Source: Paenibacillus planticolens
GTDB lineage: Bacteria > Bacillota > Bacilli > Paenibacillales > NBRC-103111
Length of the DNA stretch: 64,000 nt
NCBI RefSeq assembly: GCF_013141725.1
Contig: NZ_WHNZ01000042.1
Location: 124,001 to 188,000, forward strand
Reading direction: 5' to 3'
Part shown: positions 41,407 through 52,091 of the stretch, in pieces
How the letters are laid out: the number at the start of each line of letters is the position of its first letter
Numbering within the stretch: the first letter of the stretch is position 1
The notes under the pieces: generated by a model
The model's input: the letters and a program-made list of their open reading frames with translations, nothing else
Told to the model about the DNA's origin: nothing
Databases searched by the model: none
Translations under genes and position numbers: made by a program

Positions 41407-42549
41407 ATGGAACTGTCCTTTACGGATGAACAGCTGATGATTCGTGCGATGGTACGGGATTTTGCCAGAAATGAAGTTGAACCGACAGCTGCTGAGCGGG
41501 ACGAAGAAGAACGATTTGACCGTGTATTGTTCGATAAAATGGGAGAGCTCGGTCTGACGGGAATTCCGTGGCCAGATGCGTATGGGGGGATTGGTTCTGA
41601 TTTTGTAACGTATGCCATCGTCTTGGAAGAGCTTTCGAGGGTTTGTGCTTCGACCGGCGTTATGCTCTCCGTCCATACGTCGCTGGTAAGCTGGGCGATC
41701 TTTAAGTTTGGGAAGGAAGAGCAGAAGGTCAAGTTTTTGCAGCCGTTAGCTCAAGGCAAGAAGTTGGGCGCTTACAGTTTAACGGAAAGCGGCTCAGGCT
41801 CTGATGCGGCTGCCATGAAAACAACGGCGCTGAAGGACGGTGACAGCTATGTGTTAAACGGCTCCAAGCTGTTTGTCACCAACGGCGGGGAGGCGGACAT
41901 CTACATTGTCTTTGCCATGACGGATACCCAAAACAAGAAGCGCGGGTGCAGCGCATTCATCGTGGAGAAGGGTGCTTCCGGCTTTATTTTCGGGCGCAAA
42001 GAGAAGAAGCTTGGCATCCGCTCTTCCCCAACGCTCGAGCTGCGGTTTGAGAACTGCCGCGTACCTGCGGAGCATCTGCTGGGAGAGGAGGGAGAAGGCT
42101 TCCGAATTGCCATGAAAAGCCTCGATGGCGGGCGAATCGGAATCGCGGCGCAAGCGCTTGGCATCGCGCAGGGGGCGCTGGATGCATCCATCGCTTACGC
42201 CAAGCAGCGCAAGCAATTTGGGAAGCCTATCGGTCAGCAGCAGGCTATCGCCTTCAAGCTCGCCGATATGGCGACGAAGATTGAAGCAGCCAGACTGCTC
42301 ACCTACCAGGCAGCGTGGAAGGAAAGCAAAGGCCTGCCTTATGGGAAGGAGGCTGCGATAGCGAAGCTTTTTGCCAGCGATACGGCGGTTGGCGTCAGTA
42401 TTGAAGCTGTGCAAATTTTCGGAGGCTATGGGTACACGAAGGATTATCCGGTTGAACGGTTTATGCGCGATGCCAAAGTAACGCAAATCTATGAAGGGAC
42501 GAACGAAATTCAGCGTATTGTTATTTCTCGCATGCTGCTTGCAGACTAG
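41407..42549 (+). CDS. mmgC: Acyl-CoA dehydrogenase, MmgC-like
   Basis: A 380-residue FAD acyl-CoA dehydrogenase, equal in length to B. subtilis Mmg[19 protein letters not shown] contacts FAD and substrate. The catalytic Glu is in [17 protein letters not shown], whose position is that of short-chain and branched short-chain enzymes. It should oxidise butyryl-CoA, isobutyryl-CoA or 2-methylbutyryl-CoA and pass electrons to ETF (not in the window). GGAGGGGGTCAT before the ATG at 41407 sets the start, and a further 42 upstream codons in frame are rejected. First gene of the ten-gene operon; a cre-like site lies upstream. Confidence 0.9.
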   Translation: MELSFTDEQLMIRAMVRDFARNEVEPTAAERDEEERFDRVLFDKMGELGLTGIPWPDAYGGIGSDFVTYAIVLEELSRVCASTGVMLSVHTSLVSWAIFKFGKEEQKVKFLQPLAQGKKLGAYSLTESGSGSDAAAMKTTALKDGDSYVLNGSKLFVTNGGEADIYIVFAMTDTQNKKRGCSAFIVEKGASGFIFGRKEKKLGIRSSPTLELRFENCRVPAEHLLGEEGEGFRIAMKSLDGGRIGIAAQALGIAQGALDASIAYAKQRKQFGKPIGQQQAIAFKLADMATKIEAARLLTYQAAWKESKGLPYGKEAAIAKLFASDTAVGVSIEAVQIFGGYGYTKDYPVERFMRDAKVTQIYEGTNEIQRIVISRMLLAD

Positions 42550-42583
42550 AGGCGGCAGAAATGGAGGAAGGGAGAGCGACGAG

Positions 42584-43693
42584 ATGAGCAGCAGCTATTA
42601 CCCTGGGCTAGAAAATGTAATTGCCAGTGAGACGGCGATCTCTTATCTGGACGTTGAAAAGGAAGAAATCGTCGTTCGCGGGTACGATCTCATCGAGCTT
42701 GCGCAAAATGTCACCTATCTGGATGTTGCAGGGCTCTTGCTTGAAGGTTCGCTGCCCGATGCGGACGAACGAAATAAGCTTGAAGAAAGAATTAAATGGG
42801 AATATGGATTGCCACAGAACATTTGTTCGATTCTTCGATTGCTGCCAAAGAAAACCGACCTTATGGATGTATTGCGAACAGGGATTTCAGCCTTAGCCAG
42901 CTATGATGAGGAGCTTGAAGACCGTTCTAAGGAGGCAAATACGCGAAAAGCGATCAGATTGCTCGCGAAAGTGCCGCAGCTGTTGGCAAATGGGTATCAA
43001 GCCATTACAGAACAAGCGTTCGTAGAACCGCGTGATGATCTATCTTATACGGCTAACTTTTTGTATATGATCACAGGTCAGGTACCTTCGAAAATGGAAG
43101 AGACTATTTTCGATCAATCACTCATCGTCTATAGTGAGCACGAAATGCCGAATTCCACATTCGCCGCGCGGGTCATCGCCTCGACGCAATCTGATTTGTA
43201 TGGAGCACTTACTGGCGCGGTGGCCTCATTGAAAGGCAACCTGCACGGCGGCGCCAATGAAGCGGTGATGGAGATGCTGCTCGAGGCAGGCTCCGACGAG
43301 GGACTCGAAACCTTGATGTTAAGCAAGCTGGCTCGGAAGGAACGCATTATGGGCTTTGGACATCGGGTTTATATGAAAAAAGCCGATCCGCGCGCCCTGC
43401 TCATGAAAGATGCGTTGGACGCGCTTGCGCTAGAGAAAAACCGGTCGGACCTCTACACGATGTGCGTGGTGGGGGAGGAACTCATGAAGCGGGAAAAAAA
43501 TCTGCACCCGAACCTGGACTACTATGCGGCGCCTGTCTATTATTTGCTGGGCATTCCGATTGATTTGTTCACGCCTGTATTTCTCGCTGCCCGTACGATC
43601 GGCGTCAGCAGCCACGTGATGGAGCAGCACGCGCATAACCGGCTTTTCCGGCCTCGTGTGCATTACACAGGACCTCGCAATTTACATCCTTGA
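42584..43693 (+). CDS. mmgD: 2-Methylcitrate synthase / citrate synthase
   Basis: A 369-residue type II-like short citrate synthase. The catalytic His residues lie in LKGNLHGGANEAVMEML and GFGHRVYMKKADPRA, and the Asp region near LGIPIDLFTPVFLAAR. Neighbouring prpD- and prpB-like genes make 2-methylcitrate formation from propionyl-CoA and oxaloacetate the main role, as for B. subtilis MmgD, which has both activities. The ATG at 42584 follows GGAGGAAGGGAGAGCGACGAG, 34 bases after mmgC. An earlier in-frame extension overlaps mmgC and has no ribosome site. Confidence 0.9.
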   Translation: MSSSYYPGLENVIASETAISYLDVEKEEIVVRGYDLIELAQNVTYLDVAGLLLEGSLPDADERNKLEERIKWEYGLPQNICSILRLLPKKTDLMDVLRTGISALASYDEELEDRSKEANTRKAIRLLAKVPQLLANGYQAITEQAFVEPRDDLSYTANFLYMITGQVPSKMEETIFDQSLIVYSEHEMPNSTFAARVIASTQSDLYGALTGAVASLKGNLHGGANEAVMEMLLEAGSDEGLETLMLSKLARKERIMGFGHRVYMKKADPRALLMKDALDALALEKNRSDLYTMCVVGEELMKREKNLHPNLDYYAAPVYYLLGIPIDLFTPVFLAARTIGVSSHVMEQHAHNRLFRPRVHYTGPRNLHP

Positions 43694-43732
43694 GCGGCTC
43701 GAAAGTATTAAGGCGGAAAGGACGAAGAGGGC

Positions 43733-45181
43733 ATGAGCGGATTTGAGAACTTAGCCAATAAGGAGATGAACTTCGACCCCTTAATTGAGGAAATTGCCGA
43801 TTATACGTTAAACGCGCACATCGAAAGCGAAGAAGCGTACCGTATCGCGCAGCATGTTTTGCTCGACTCCCTTGGCACCGGCTTGCTCGCGCTGCGTTTT
43901 CCGGAGTGCGCCAAGCATTTGGGGCCGATTGTGCCGGGAGCGAGCTTGCCGGGCGGCGTTCGTGTGCCGGGTACGCGCTATGAATTAGACCCGGTGCATG
44001 CCGCTTTTAATATCGGGTGTATGATCCGCTGGCTAGATTATAACGATACATGGCTCGCTGCCGAATGGGGGCATCCTTCCGATAATTTGGGCTGCATATT
44101 GGCACTTGCCGACTATATCAGCCGCAGCAGGGTGGCCGACGGCAAAATGCCGCTCTATGTGAAAGATATTTTATCGATGTCCATTAAAGCACATGAGATT
44201 CAAGGTGTGCTAGCACTAGAGAACAGCTTAAACCGCGTTGGCTTAGACCATGTGCATCTGGTAAAAATCGCCTCAACGTCCGTGGCGACGGCTATGCTGG
44301 GCGGAACCAAAGAGGAGGTATGCAGCGCTCTTTCCAATGCATGGATTGATGGGGCTAGTCTAAGGACTTACAGACATGCTCCGAACACAGGCTCCCGCAA
44401 GTCTTGGGCTGCCGGGGACGCAACGAGCCGAGCGGTACGCCTGGCCTTAATGGCCGTCGGCGGGGAGATGGGCTATGCCACAGCGCTTTCCGCTAAAACA
44501 TGGGGTTTTCAAGATGTTTTGTACCGAGGCAAGGAGTTAACGTTAGGGCGGTCACTCGATTCCTATGTCATGGAACATATTTTGTTTAAAATCTCATTCC
44601 CTGCGGAATTTCATGCCCAGACCGCCGTGGAATGCGCGATGGATCTGCATCCGTTGATTCGTGATCGAATCTCGGAGATTGCATCTGTCACACTAACAAC
44701 CCATCAATCGGCTATTCGCATTATCGATAAAAAGGGACCTTTGCATAATCCGGCCGACCGGGATCACTGCTTGCAGTATATGGTGGCTATCGGACTGCTG
44801 TTTGGGACGCTGACGGCTGAGCATTATGAAGAAAGCATCGCCAGAGATCCGCGGATTGACGCGCTGAGGGAGAAGATGGTCGTCGTCGAAGATGAGCAGT
44901 ATAGCAAGGATTATTTGGACCCGGACAAACGGTCAATTGCGAATGCCGTTCAAATTCATTTTCAGGATGGCACCTCGACGGAGAAAATCGTCTGTGAATA
45001 CCCGATCGGTCACCGCAGACGGCGTGCGGAAGGGCTGCCGAAGGTGATTGAGAAATTCGAGCATAATCTTTTAACCCGCTTCCCTCGAAAAAAAGCATCT
45101 GAGATCATGAATCTTACTCTTGATTATGAGCGTTTCGTTCAAACGCCTTGTCACGAGTTCATGGCGCTTTTCATTATTTGA
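43733..45181 (+). CDS. mmgE: 2-Methylcitrate dehydratase (MmgE/PrpD family)
   Basis: A 482-residue MmgE/PrpD protein that dehydrates 2-methylcitrate to 2-methyl-cis-aconitate without an iron-sulfur cluster. Typical blocks are [17 protein letters not shown] near the N-terminus, [29 protein letters not shown], which holds conserved active-site Asp and His residues, and [14 protein letters not shown]. Length fits B. subtilis MmgE and E. coli PrpD. The start follows GGACGAAGAGGGC. It lies between mmgD and mmgF in the same order as in B. subtilis. Confidence 0.92.
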   Translation: MSGFENLANKEMNFDPLIEEIADYTLNAHIESEEAYRIAQHVLLDSLGTGLLALRFPECAKHLGPIVPGASLPGGVRVPGTRYELDPVHAAFNIGCMIRWLDYNDTWLAAEWGHPSDNLGCILALADYISRSRVADGKMPLYVKDILSMSIKAHEIQGVLALENSLNRVGLDHVHLVKIASTSVATAMLGGTKEEVCSALSNAWIDGASLRTYRHAPNTGSRKSWAAGDATSRAVRLALMAVGGEMGYATALSAKTWGFQDVLYRGKELTLGRSLDSYVMEHILFKISFPAEFHAQTAVECAMDLHPLIRDRISEIASVTLTTHQSAIRIIDKKGPLHNPADRDHCLQYMVAIGLLFGTLTAEHYEESIARDPRIDALREKMVVVEDEQYSKDYLDPDKRSIANAVQIHFQDGTSTEKIVCEYPIGHRRRRAEGLPKVIEKFEHNLLTRFPRKKASEIMNLTLDYERFVQTPCHEFMALFII

Positions 45182-45216
45182 CCAATGGTTTTAAAAGGTG
45201 GCAGCAGGAGGTTCCT

Positions 45217-46125
45217 ATGGCGTGGCTGATAGATGAAGAACCGGATCAAAGGCAGCTAGCGGCCCGTTTCCGGCAACTTGTGGAGGCGGGTCCGATTGTC
45301 AAAATTCCCGGAACGCATGACGGGATGTCGGCGCTTATTGCCAAGCAGGCTCAATTTCAAGCTATCTATCTCTCTGGGGCCGCGTATACGGCTAGCAGAG
45401 GTTTACCGGATTTAGGGCTCATTTACTCGAATGAAGTGGCTGAGCGTGCCCGTGAACTGGTTCGCGCGGCAGGTCTTCCGCTGCTGGTGGACATCGACAC
45501 CGGCTTCGGCGGTGTGCTGAATGCGGCACGAACGGCGAAGGAGATGGTGGAAGCCAAGGTTGCAGCCCTTCAAATCGAAGATCAGGAAATGCCGAAGAAA
45601 TGCGGGCATCTGAATGGTAAAAAGCTGATTTCCGCCCAAGAAATGATGCAAAAAATTCAAGCGATCAAAGCCGCTGCTCCAACGATATACCTGATAGCTC
45701 GTACAGATGCGAAAAGTGTGGAGGGAATGGACGCTGCAATCCGCCGGGCGAAGCAATATATCGCTGCCGGAGCGGATGCCATTTTCCCGGAAGCGCTCGA
45801 GACAGAGGAGGAATTCAAAAGATTCAGCCAAGAAGTAAGCTGTCCGCTGCTGGCGAATATGACGGAGTTCGGCAAGACCCCATATTTTACGGCGCAGCAG
45901 TTTGAAAGCTGGGGATTTCGCATGGTGATTTATCCGGTGACTTCACTGCGAGTGGCTGCCAAAGCGATCGAAGAGGTTTTTGAAGAGATTCAGCAAACCG
46001 GAACTCAGAAACACTCTCTTGGCCGGATGCAAACTCGCAGCGAGCTGTACGAAACGATTCGTTATTATGAGTATGAAGATTTGGATCGGAAAATCGCCAA
46101 AACCGTTTTGCCTGAAAGGGACTAG
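45217..46125 (+). CDS. mmgF: 2-Methylisocitrate lyase (PrpB/MmgF)
   Basis: A 302-residue member of the isocitrate lyase superfamily that splits methylisocitrate to pyruvate and succinate. The catalytic-loop signature [12 protein letters not shown], with the acid Cys, follows [10 protein letters not shown], and the metal-binding VDIDTGFGG lies upstream. [16 protein letters not shown] and [15 protein letters not shown] form the substrate end. AGGAGGTTCCT before the ATG at 45217 is a strong site. Completes the methylcitrate set except for the aconitase-type isomerisation, which a housekeeping aconitase can supply. Confidence 0.92.
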   Translation: MAWLIDEEPDQRQLAARFRQLVEAGPIVKIPGTHDGMSALIAKQAQFQAIYLSGAAYTASRGLPDLGLIYSNEVAERARELVRAAGLPLLVDIDTGFGGVLNAARTAKEMVEAKVAALQIEDQEMPKKCGHLNGKKLISAQEMMQKIQAIKAAAPTIYLIARTDAKSVEGMDAAIRRAKQYIAAGADAIFPEALETEEEFKRFSQEVSCPLLANMTEFGKTPYFTAQQFESWGFRMVIYPVTSLRVAAKAIEEVFEEIQQTGTQKHSLGRMQTRSELYETIRYYEYEDLDRKIAKTVLPERD

Positions 46126-46154
46126 GCCTCACTCCGAGGGAAGGAGGTGCAGCG

Positions 46155-49100
46155 GTGTCATCCGGCAAGCATAAAATAAGATTCGTCACCGCCTCCGCGC
46201 TATTCGACGGGCATGATGTGTCCATAACGATTATGCGTCGAATCCTTCAAGCCAGCGGAGCGGAAGTCATCCATCTTGGGCATAACCGGTCTGTCCAGGA
46301 AATCGTGCAGGCGGCCATTCAGGAGGATGTACAGGGCATTGCCGTTTCTTCCTACCAAGGCGGACATGTCGAGTTTTTCACGTATATGATGGATTTGCTG
46401 CGGGAAAAAGGGGCCGCAGGCATCAAGGTGTTTGGCGGCGGAGGCGGCGTTATTCTGCCTTCCGAGATCAAACGGCTTCATGATTATGGCGTTACGCGCC
46501 TTTTTTCACCGGACGATGGCAGAGAACTGGGGCTTCAAGGGATGATTGCTTTCATGATGAAGGCATGCGATTTCTGTACGGTTGCTGATTTGAAACAGGG
46601 AGGAGCAGTTGTCGAAGCAGGGAAGGATCACAAGTTGCTTGCCAAGCGTATTACAGCGGCAGAACTCGCTTGTGAAGCTCCGGAGGGAAGCTCGTTTAAA
46701 GGGCAGAATCGTCTGCAAGCCGAAGTGCCCGCATGCCCGGTTGTGGGGATTACCGGCACGGGAGGAGCGGGCAAAAGCTCCTTAACGGATGAAATCGTGC
46801 AGCGGTTCCTCCGGCAATACCCCGATAAAACGATCGCCATTCTGTCGGTCGATCCGACCAAGCAGCGAAGCGGGGGAGCTTTGCTTGGAGACCGGATTCG
46901 CATGAACGCTGTACATTCCGACCGTGTGTATATGCGCAGCATGGCAACGCGGGAATCGGGCAACGAACTGTCCGCTGCGCTAATCCCGGCCATTCAAGTT
47001 CTCCAGGAGGCGGGCTTTGATTTGGTGCTCATCGAAACGAGCGGAATCGGTCAAGGAGATCACCGGATTACGAAGCTTGCCGATGTGTCGCTCTATGTCA
47101 TGACCAGCGAATTCGGTGCGCCTTCGCAATTAGAGAAGATCGATATGCTCGATTACGCGGATTTGGTGGCGATAAATAAATTCGACCGGAGAGGCTCGGC
47201 GGACGCGCTTCGGGATGTGCAGAAGCAGGTGCAGCGAAATCACGGAAGATTCGATGAGCCTTACGAAGCGATGCCGGTCTATGGCACGATGGCCAGTCAA
47301 TTTAACGATGTCGGCGTGGATACGTTATTCGCAGCATTAATCGATACTTTGAACCGCAAATGTGCGCTTGGGTGGCCGGTGAATCGCTTACCGTCCGCTG
47401 CGCATCAGAAAACTCACGTCATCATTCCGGCGGATCGCACGCGTTATTTAGGTGAAATCGTACAGACCGTCCGGTCGTATCATGCTTTTTCGAACCAAGA
47501 GGCAGAGCTTGCGAGCGCCTGCTACCGGATCGATGGAGCTATTGCTGCCCTTGGGCAAGAGCAAGCTTCGGGTGAAAGCTTAGCTGCGCTGCAAGCTCTT
47601 AAGCTGAGTTACGAGAATCGGATGCACAAAGATACGCTTCGCATGCTTACGCAATGGCCCGAACGTCAAAAACAATACGCGGGCAAATCGTTCGTCACCC
47701 GTGTGCGCGATAAGGAAATCGTTACCGAGCTTACCACGACAAGCTTATCGGGACTGGATATCCCGAAAATCAGCCTGCCGAAATTCAGGGATGCCGGGGA
47801 TATTGTTCGATGGCTCTACCGCGAAAATGTGCCTGGCGAATTTCCGTATACTGCCGGCGTATTTCCTTTCAAACGAACGGCAGAGGATCCCAAACGTCAG
47901 TTCGCAGGTGAAGGATCGCCTCAGCGCACGAATCTGAGATTTCACTATTTGTCTCAAAATGATCAAGCAAAACGTCTCAGCACGGCCTTTGATTCCGTCA
48001 CGCTGTACGGCGAGGACCCCGATGAACGGCAAGACATTTATGGGAAAATCGGCGAAAGCGGCGTCAGCATTTGCACGTTGGACGATATGAAAAAGCTGTA
48101 TGCCGGTTTTGATCTATGCGATGGGATGACGTCCGTTTCGATGACGATAAATGGTCCTGCCCCGATTATTTTGGCGATGTATATGAATACGGCGATGGAT
48201 GATCAATTAGCGCGTTTCACGCAGAGCAGCGGGAGAGCGCCGACCAGCCTGGAGGCGGCCGAAATACGCAGGACAACGCTGAAATCGGTAAGGGGGACGG
48301 TGCAGGCCGATATTTTGAAAGAGGATCAGGGACAGAACACCTGCATTTTTTCCACGGAATTTGCGCTCCGGATGATGGGCGACATTCAGCAATATTTTAT
48401 CGATCAGGAAGTGCGTAATTATTATTCGGTTTCCATCTCGGGTTATCACATCGCGGAGGCTGGGGCGAACCCGATTTCACAGCTCGCTTTTACGCTGGCT
48501 AACGGTTTTACGTATGTGGAGTACTATTTGTCCCGTGGGATGTTGATCGATGACTTTGCCCCGAATCTGTCCTTCTTTTTCAGCAATGGGCTGGATCCGG
48601 AATACACAGTCATTGGGCGCGTAGCGCGCAGAATATGGGCAGCAGCGATGAAACACAAATATGGCGGGAACGATCGCAGTCAAAAGCTGAAATATCACAT
48701 ACAAACCTCAGGGCGCTCGCTGCATGCGCAGGAAATGGATTTCAATGATATCCGAACGACCCTTCAAGCGCTGATGGCGCTGCTCGACAACTGCAATTCG
48801 CTGCACACGAATTCTTATGATGAGGCGGTAACGACACCTACGGAGGAATCAGTTCGCCGGGCGATGGCGATACAGTTAATCATTACGAAGGAGCTTGGTT
48901 TTGTCAAAAACGAAAACATGCTGCAGGGCTCATTCCTCATTGAGGAATTGACGGACCTGGTCGAAGAAGCTGTTCTGCAAGAGCTGGAACGGATTAGCGA
49001 TCGGGGGGGCGTGCTCGGCGCGATGGAATCGCAATATCAAAGGGGCAAAATTCAGAATGAATCCATGCTGTACGAAATGAAAAAACATCAAGGCGACTTG

Positions 49101-49391
49101 CCGATTATTGGCGTCAATACGTTTCTGAATCCCCACCCGCCTGAGGGAGCCATGAATATTCCGCTTGCGCGGGCTGCGCTATCTGAAAAGGATCAGCAAA
49201 TCGTTCATCTCCGGGAATTCCAGGAACGGAATCATGCAGCTGCACCAGCGGCCTTAGCGAAGCTTCAAGAAGCAGCACTTTCTGGCGGCAATATTTTTGC
49301 TGAGTTAATGGAAACTGTCAAGGTTGCAAGTCTGGGACAAATTACACGTGCGCTGTATCAAGTCGGAGGGCAGTATCGCAGAAACATGTAA
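46155..49391 (+). CDS. icmF: Fused isobutyryl-CoA mutase IcmF
   Basis: A 1078-residue adenosylcobalamin enzyme with its G-protein chaperone built in. Residues 1-135 are the B12-binding domain ([14 protein letters not shown], with Asp and His of the base-off motif). Residues about 190-420 are the MeaB-like GTPase, with P-loop [12 protein letters not shown] and [11 protein letters not shown]. The rest is the mutase barrel. [15 protein letters not shown] fits the isobutyryl- rather than methylmalonyl-CoA mutase pattern (Phe in place of Tyr beside the acyl group). It interconverts isobutyryl-CoA and butyryl-CoA. The GTG at 46155 has AAGGAGGTG. In B. subtilis mmg no such gene is present. Confidence 0.93.
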   Translation: MSSGKHKIRFVTASALFDGHDVSITIMRRILQASGAEVIHLGHNRSVQEIVQAAIQEDVQGIAVSSYQGGHVEFFTYMMDLLREKGAAGIKVFGGGGGVILPSEIKRLHDYGVTRLFSPDDGRELGLQGMIAFMMKACDFCTVADLKQGGAVVEAGKDHKLLAKRITAAELACEAPEGSSFKGQNRLQAEVPACPVVGITGTGGAGKSSLTDEIVQRFLRQYPDKTIAILSVDPTKQRSGGALLGDRIRMNAVHSDRVYMRSMATRESGNELSAALIPAIQVLQEAGFDLVLIETSGIGQGDHRITKLADVSLYVMTSEFGAPSQLEKIDMLDYADLVAINKFDRRGSADALRDVQKQVQRNHGRFDEPYEAMPVYGTMASQFNDVGVDTLFAALIDTLNRKCALGWPVNRLPSAAHQKTHVIIPADRTRYLGEIVQTVRSYHAFSNQEAELASACYRIDGAIAALGQEQASGESLAALQALKLSYENRMHKDTLRMLTQWPERQKQYAGKSFVTRVRDKEIVTELTTTSLSGLDIPKISLPKFRDAGDIVRWLYRENVPGEFPYTAGVFPFKRTAEDPKRQFAGEGSPQRTNLRFHYLSQNDQAKRLSTAFDSVTLYGEDPDERQDIYGKIGESGVSICTLDDMKKLYAGFDLCDGMTSVSMTINGPAPIILAMYMNTAMDDQLARFTQSSGRAPTSLEAAEIRRTTLKSVRGTVQADILKEDQGQNTCIFSTEFALRMMGDIQQYFIDQEVRNYYSVSISGYHIAEAGANPISQLAFTLANGFTYVEYYLSRGMLIDDFAPNLSFFFSNGLDPEYTVIGRVARRIWAAAMKHKYGGNDRSQKLKYHIQTSGRSLHAQEMDFNDIRTTLQALMALLDNCNSLHTNSYDEAVTTPTEESVRRAMAIQLIITKELGFVKNENMLQGSFLIEELTDLVEEAVLQELERISDRGGVLGAMESQYQRGKIQNESMLYEMKKHQGDLPIIGVNTFLNPHPPEGAMNIPLARAALSEKDQQIVHLREFQERNHAAAPAALAKLQEAALSGGNIFAELMETVKVASLGQITRALYQVGGQYRRNM

Positions 49392-49414
49392 AAAAGGGAC
49401 GAGGAGGAATGACA

Positions 49415-50425
49415 ATGTCTTCTCAGCACAATCTCAGGCATCACCAGCTGGGTTTATCGGACGATGACGTGCTGAAGATGTATACCTACATGCTGAAAGC
49501 GAGAAAATTCGATGAACGCGCAACCTTGCTGCAGAGGTCAGGCAAGACCGCTTTTCATATCTCCAGTATCGGCCAAGAAGCGGCTCAAGTGGCGGCAGCG
49601 TTTGCCTTGGATAAACAGCAGGACTATTTCCTTCCTTATTACAGGGATTACGCCTTTGTTCTAACGATTGGCATGACGGTTCAGGAGCTGCTGCTGGCAG
49701 CGCTGTTTAAAGCGGAGGATATTAACGGAGGCAGGCAAATGCCCGGTCACTTCGGATATAAAAAGCTCCATATCGTATCCGGCTCAAGTCCTGTTGCTAC
49801 GCAGGTGCTCCATGCGGTAGGAATCGCGCTCACCGCGCTGATGAGAAAGGAGGAGCACGTCGCATTCGTGACCTTTGGCGAAGGTTCAAGCAATCAAGGC
49901 GATGTACATGAGGCATTTAATTTCGCCGGGGTGTTCAAGCTGCCCGTCATTTTTCTGTGTGAAAATAATCTCTATGCGATTTCCATTCCTGCTCATCGGC
50001 AGGTAGCCGGACGTGTCGTTGATCGCGCTGCAGGGTACGGCTTTCCGGGTCAACGTGTAGACGGCAATGATGCGCTGGAGGTGTATCGGGCAGTCAAAGA
50101 AGCAAGAGAGCGGGCCGTCCGCGGATACGGACCTTCGTTGATTGAAGCCATGATGTATCGAATCCCGCCTCATTCCACGGCTGATGACGATATGCTTTAC
50201 AGGACGAAGGAAGAGGTAGATTACCATAAGGAACAGGACGGTGTCGGGCGCTTTCGGCGTTATTTAATGGAATGTGATGTACTCAGCGACGATCTGGATC
50301 GCGCATTGCAAGAGAATATTGCGAAAGAAGTGAATGAAGCTACAAAATATGCTGAAAAATCGCCATATCCGGCACCGGAGGACGTGCTGCGGCATGTGTA
50401 CGGGAAAGATGGGGGTGATGTGTGA
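49415..50425 (+). CDS. bkdAA: Branched-chain 2-oxoacid dehydrogenase E1 alpha
   Basis: A 336-residue E1 alpha subunit. The ThDP motif is GEGSSNQGDVHEAFNFAGVFKLPVIFLCENN, with GE in place of the usual GD. The phosphorylation-loop-like YRIPPHSTADDD region follows, as in branched-chain enzymes. With BkdAB it decarboxylates 2-oxoisovalerate, 2-oxoisocaproate and 3-methyl-2-oxovalerate and passes the acyl group to a lipoyl domain. GAGGAGGAATGACA precedes the ATG at 49415; the ATG at 49409 is too close to that site. The stop at 50425 lies 1 base before bkdAB. Confidence 0.9.
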   Translation: MSSQHNLRHHQLGLSDDDVLKMYTYMLKARKFDERATLLQRSGKTAFHISSIGQEAAQVAAAFALDKQQDYFLPYYRDYAFVLTIGMTVQELLLAALFKAEDINGGRQMPGHFGYKKLHIVSGSSPVATQVLHAVGIALTALMRKEEHVAFVTFGEGSSNQGDVHEAFNFAGVFKLPVIFLCENNLYAISIPAHRQVAGRVVDRAAGYGFPGQRVDGNDALEVYRAVKEARERAVRGYGPSLIEAMMYRIPPHSTADDDMLYRTKEEVDYHKEQDGVGRFRRYLMECDVLSDDLDRALQENIAKEVNEATKYAEKSPYPAPEDVLRHVYGKDGGDV

Positions 50426-50426
50426 G

Positions 50427-51407
50427 ATGCCGATCCTCACCTATTTGGAAGCAATTCGATCGGCGATGGCCGAGGAAATGGAGCGGGATGACTGCGTTTT
50501 TGTACTTGGCGAGGATATCGGAAAAGGCGGCGTGCTGAACGCGACGAAGGGTATGCGCGACAAGTTCGGCGAGCTACGGGTGCTCGATACGCCGCTTTCC
50601 GAATCGGCCATCGTAGGGGTCGCAATTGGAGCTGCGATGGTCGGTATGAGGCCGATCGCGGAGATTCAATTTGCCGATTTCATTTTCCCGGCGACCAATC
50701 AGATTATTAGCGAAGCCGCAAAAATCCGCTATCGCTCCAACAACGACTGGCATTGCCCAATCGTTATTCGCGCCCCTTACGGCGCAACGGGCGGCGGCGG
50801 TTTGTATCATTCGCAGTGCCCGGAATCAGTGTTCTTTGGCACGCCGGGGCTCAAAATCGTCGCGCCGTCAACGGCTTATGACGCGAAGGGATTATTGAAA
50901 GCAGCGGTTAGGGACGATGATCCCGTGCTCTTTTTCGAGCATAAGAAATGTTATCTTTCTGTTTCGGATGAAGTTCCTGCAGAAGATTATATCGTACCGA
51001 TCGGCAAGGCGGTTACACGGCGGGAAGGAACGGACATAACAGTCATCGCTTACGGGTTATCCGTTCACCATGCCCTGAAAGCAGCGGCTGAACTGGAATT
51101 GGAAGGGGTCAGTACGCACCTGCTTGATTTGCGAACGTTGCACCCGCTCGATCAACCCGCGATTTTTGAGGCGGCGGCAAAAACCGGGAAAATCTTAATC
51201 GTCCACGAGGATAATAAGACAGGAGGCATCGGAGCGGAAATTTCGGCTATGTTGGCGGAACAGCTGCTGTATGAGTTGGATGCCCCCATTATGCGATGCT
51301 GCCCTCCGGATATTCCCCCTGTCGGCATGGCACCGACGTTAGAGAAGTATTATTTGCCAAATGTAGACACGGTAAAAGAAGCGATGCGCCAGCTAGCGGA
51401 AATATAG
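50427..51407 (+). CDS. bkdAB: Branched-chain 2-oxoacid dehydrogenase E1 beta
   Basis: A 326-residue transketolase-like E1 beta subunit, very close in form to B. subtilis BkdAB (327 residues): FVLGEDIGKGGVLNATKGM, RPIAEIQFADFIFPATNQII, RAPYGATGGGGLYHSQ and the C-terminal CCPPDIPPVGMAPTLEKYY. It forms the alpha2beta2 E1 with BkdAA. Starts at 50418 and 50427 are both in frame; the latter sits at a better distance from GGGGGTGA. Translation is coupled to bkdAA. Residues between strands agree with a functional enzyme; no truncation is seen. Confidence 0.92.
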   Translation: MPILTYLEAIRSAMAEEMERDDCVFVLGEDIGKGGVLNATKGMRDKFGELRVLDTPLSESAIVGVAIGAAMVGMRPIAEIQFADFIFPATNQIISEAAKIRYRSNNDWHCPIVIRAPYGATGGGGLYHSQCPESVFFGTPGLKIVAPSTAYDAKGLLKAAVRDDDPVLFFEHKKCYLSVSDEVPAEDYIVPIGKAVTRREGTDITVIAYGLSVHHALKAAAELELEGVSTHLLDLRTLHPLDQPAIFEAAAKTGKILIVHEDNKTGGIGAEISAMLAEQLLYELDAPIMRCCPPDIPPVGMAPTLEKYYLPNVDTVKEAMRQLAEI

Positions 51408-51419
51408 AGGAGGATTCAT

Positions 51420-52064
51420 ATGGCGCAAAAGGACACGGGAATTCCCCATGCGTGGCTGATGACGGAGGTGGACGTCAGCAACCTAGTCGCGTTGCGTCAT
51501 AGGCTGAAAGACGCTTTCTTATTGTCGGAAGGCGTGCCGCTTGCGCTCTCCTCCTTCGTGCTGAAAGGGATCGTGAACGCATTAAAAGAGTTTCCTCTGC
51601 TAAATGCATCGTGGACCCCGGAAGGCATTGCCGTCAATAAACATATGCATGTCTCCATCGCGATCGGTTCGGGGGATTCAGTCATCGCACCCGTAATTCG
51701 CCATGTGGATCGCAAGTCCATCGCAGGTTTGGCGATTGAGCTGTATGAACTCGTCAATCGCGCTAGGAACGGCGAAATACAGTTGTCAGACATACAAGGA
51801 GGCCATTTTACTTTCAATAATACGGGCGCTTATGGGTCTATGCTTTCTTATCCCCTCATTCAGCCCCCGCAAGCTGCTGTGCTCACTTTTGAGAAGATCG
51901 TGAAGAAGCCCGTCGTGGTTCAAGAGATGATTGCGATCAGATCGATGGCGAACATCTGCCTTTCATTCGATCATCGTATCCTGGATGGCAGGATTTGCGG
52001 GCGATTTCTGCAGCGGGTGAAACATGATCTGGAAAAATATAACCAAGATACGGCGATCTACTGA
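51420..52064 (+). CDS. 2-Oxoacid dehydrogenase E2, catalytic domain only
   Basis: A 214-residue acyltransferase that matches only the C-terminal catalytic domain of E2 (usual length about 400-450). The active-site block LSFDHRILDG with the catalytic His and Asp is intact. MLSYPLIQPPQAAVLTFEKI and GHFTFNNTGAYGS are normal family sequence. The lipoyl domain, linker and subunit-binding domain are missing: the gene starts 12 bases after bkdAB with its own AGGAGGATTCAT, so no coding space exists for them. No E3 gene lies nearby. Either a lipoyl domain is provided in trans or the protein plays another acyl-transfer role. Confidence 0.88.
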   Translation: MAQKDTGIPHAWLMTEVDVSNLVALRHRLKDAFLLSEGVPLALSSFVLKGIVNALKEFPLLNASWTPEGIAVNKHMHVSIAIGSGDSVIAPVIRHVDRKSIAGLAIELYELVNRARNGEIQLSDIQGGHFTFNNTGAYGSMLSYPLIQPPQAAVLTFEKIVKKPVVVQEMIAIRSMANICLSFDHRILDGRICGRFLQRVKHDLEKYNQDTAIY

Positions 52065-52091
52065 AGCTTCTGCCCTATGGAGGAGTGACCT

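Noticed and set aside
41854-42486. Long antisense open frame of 210 codons inside mmgC
   Set aside because: It lies fully opposite a clear acyl-CoA dehydrogenase, has no ribosome site and reads as low-complexity, arginine- and leucine-rich protein, as expected of a shadow frame.
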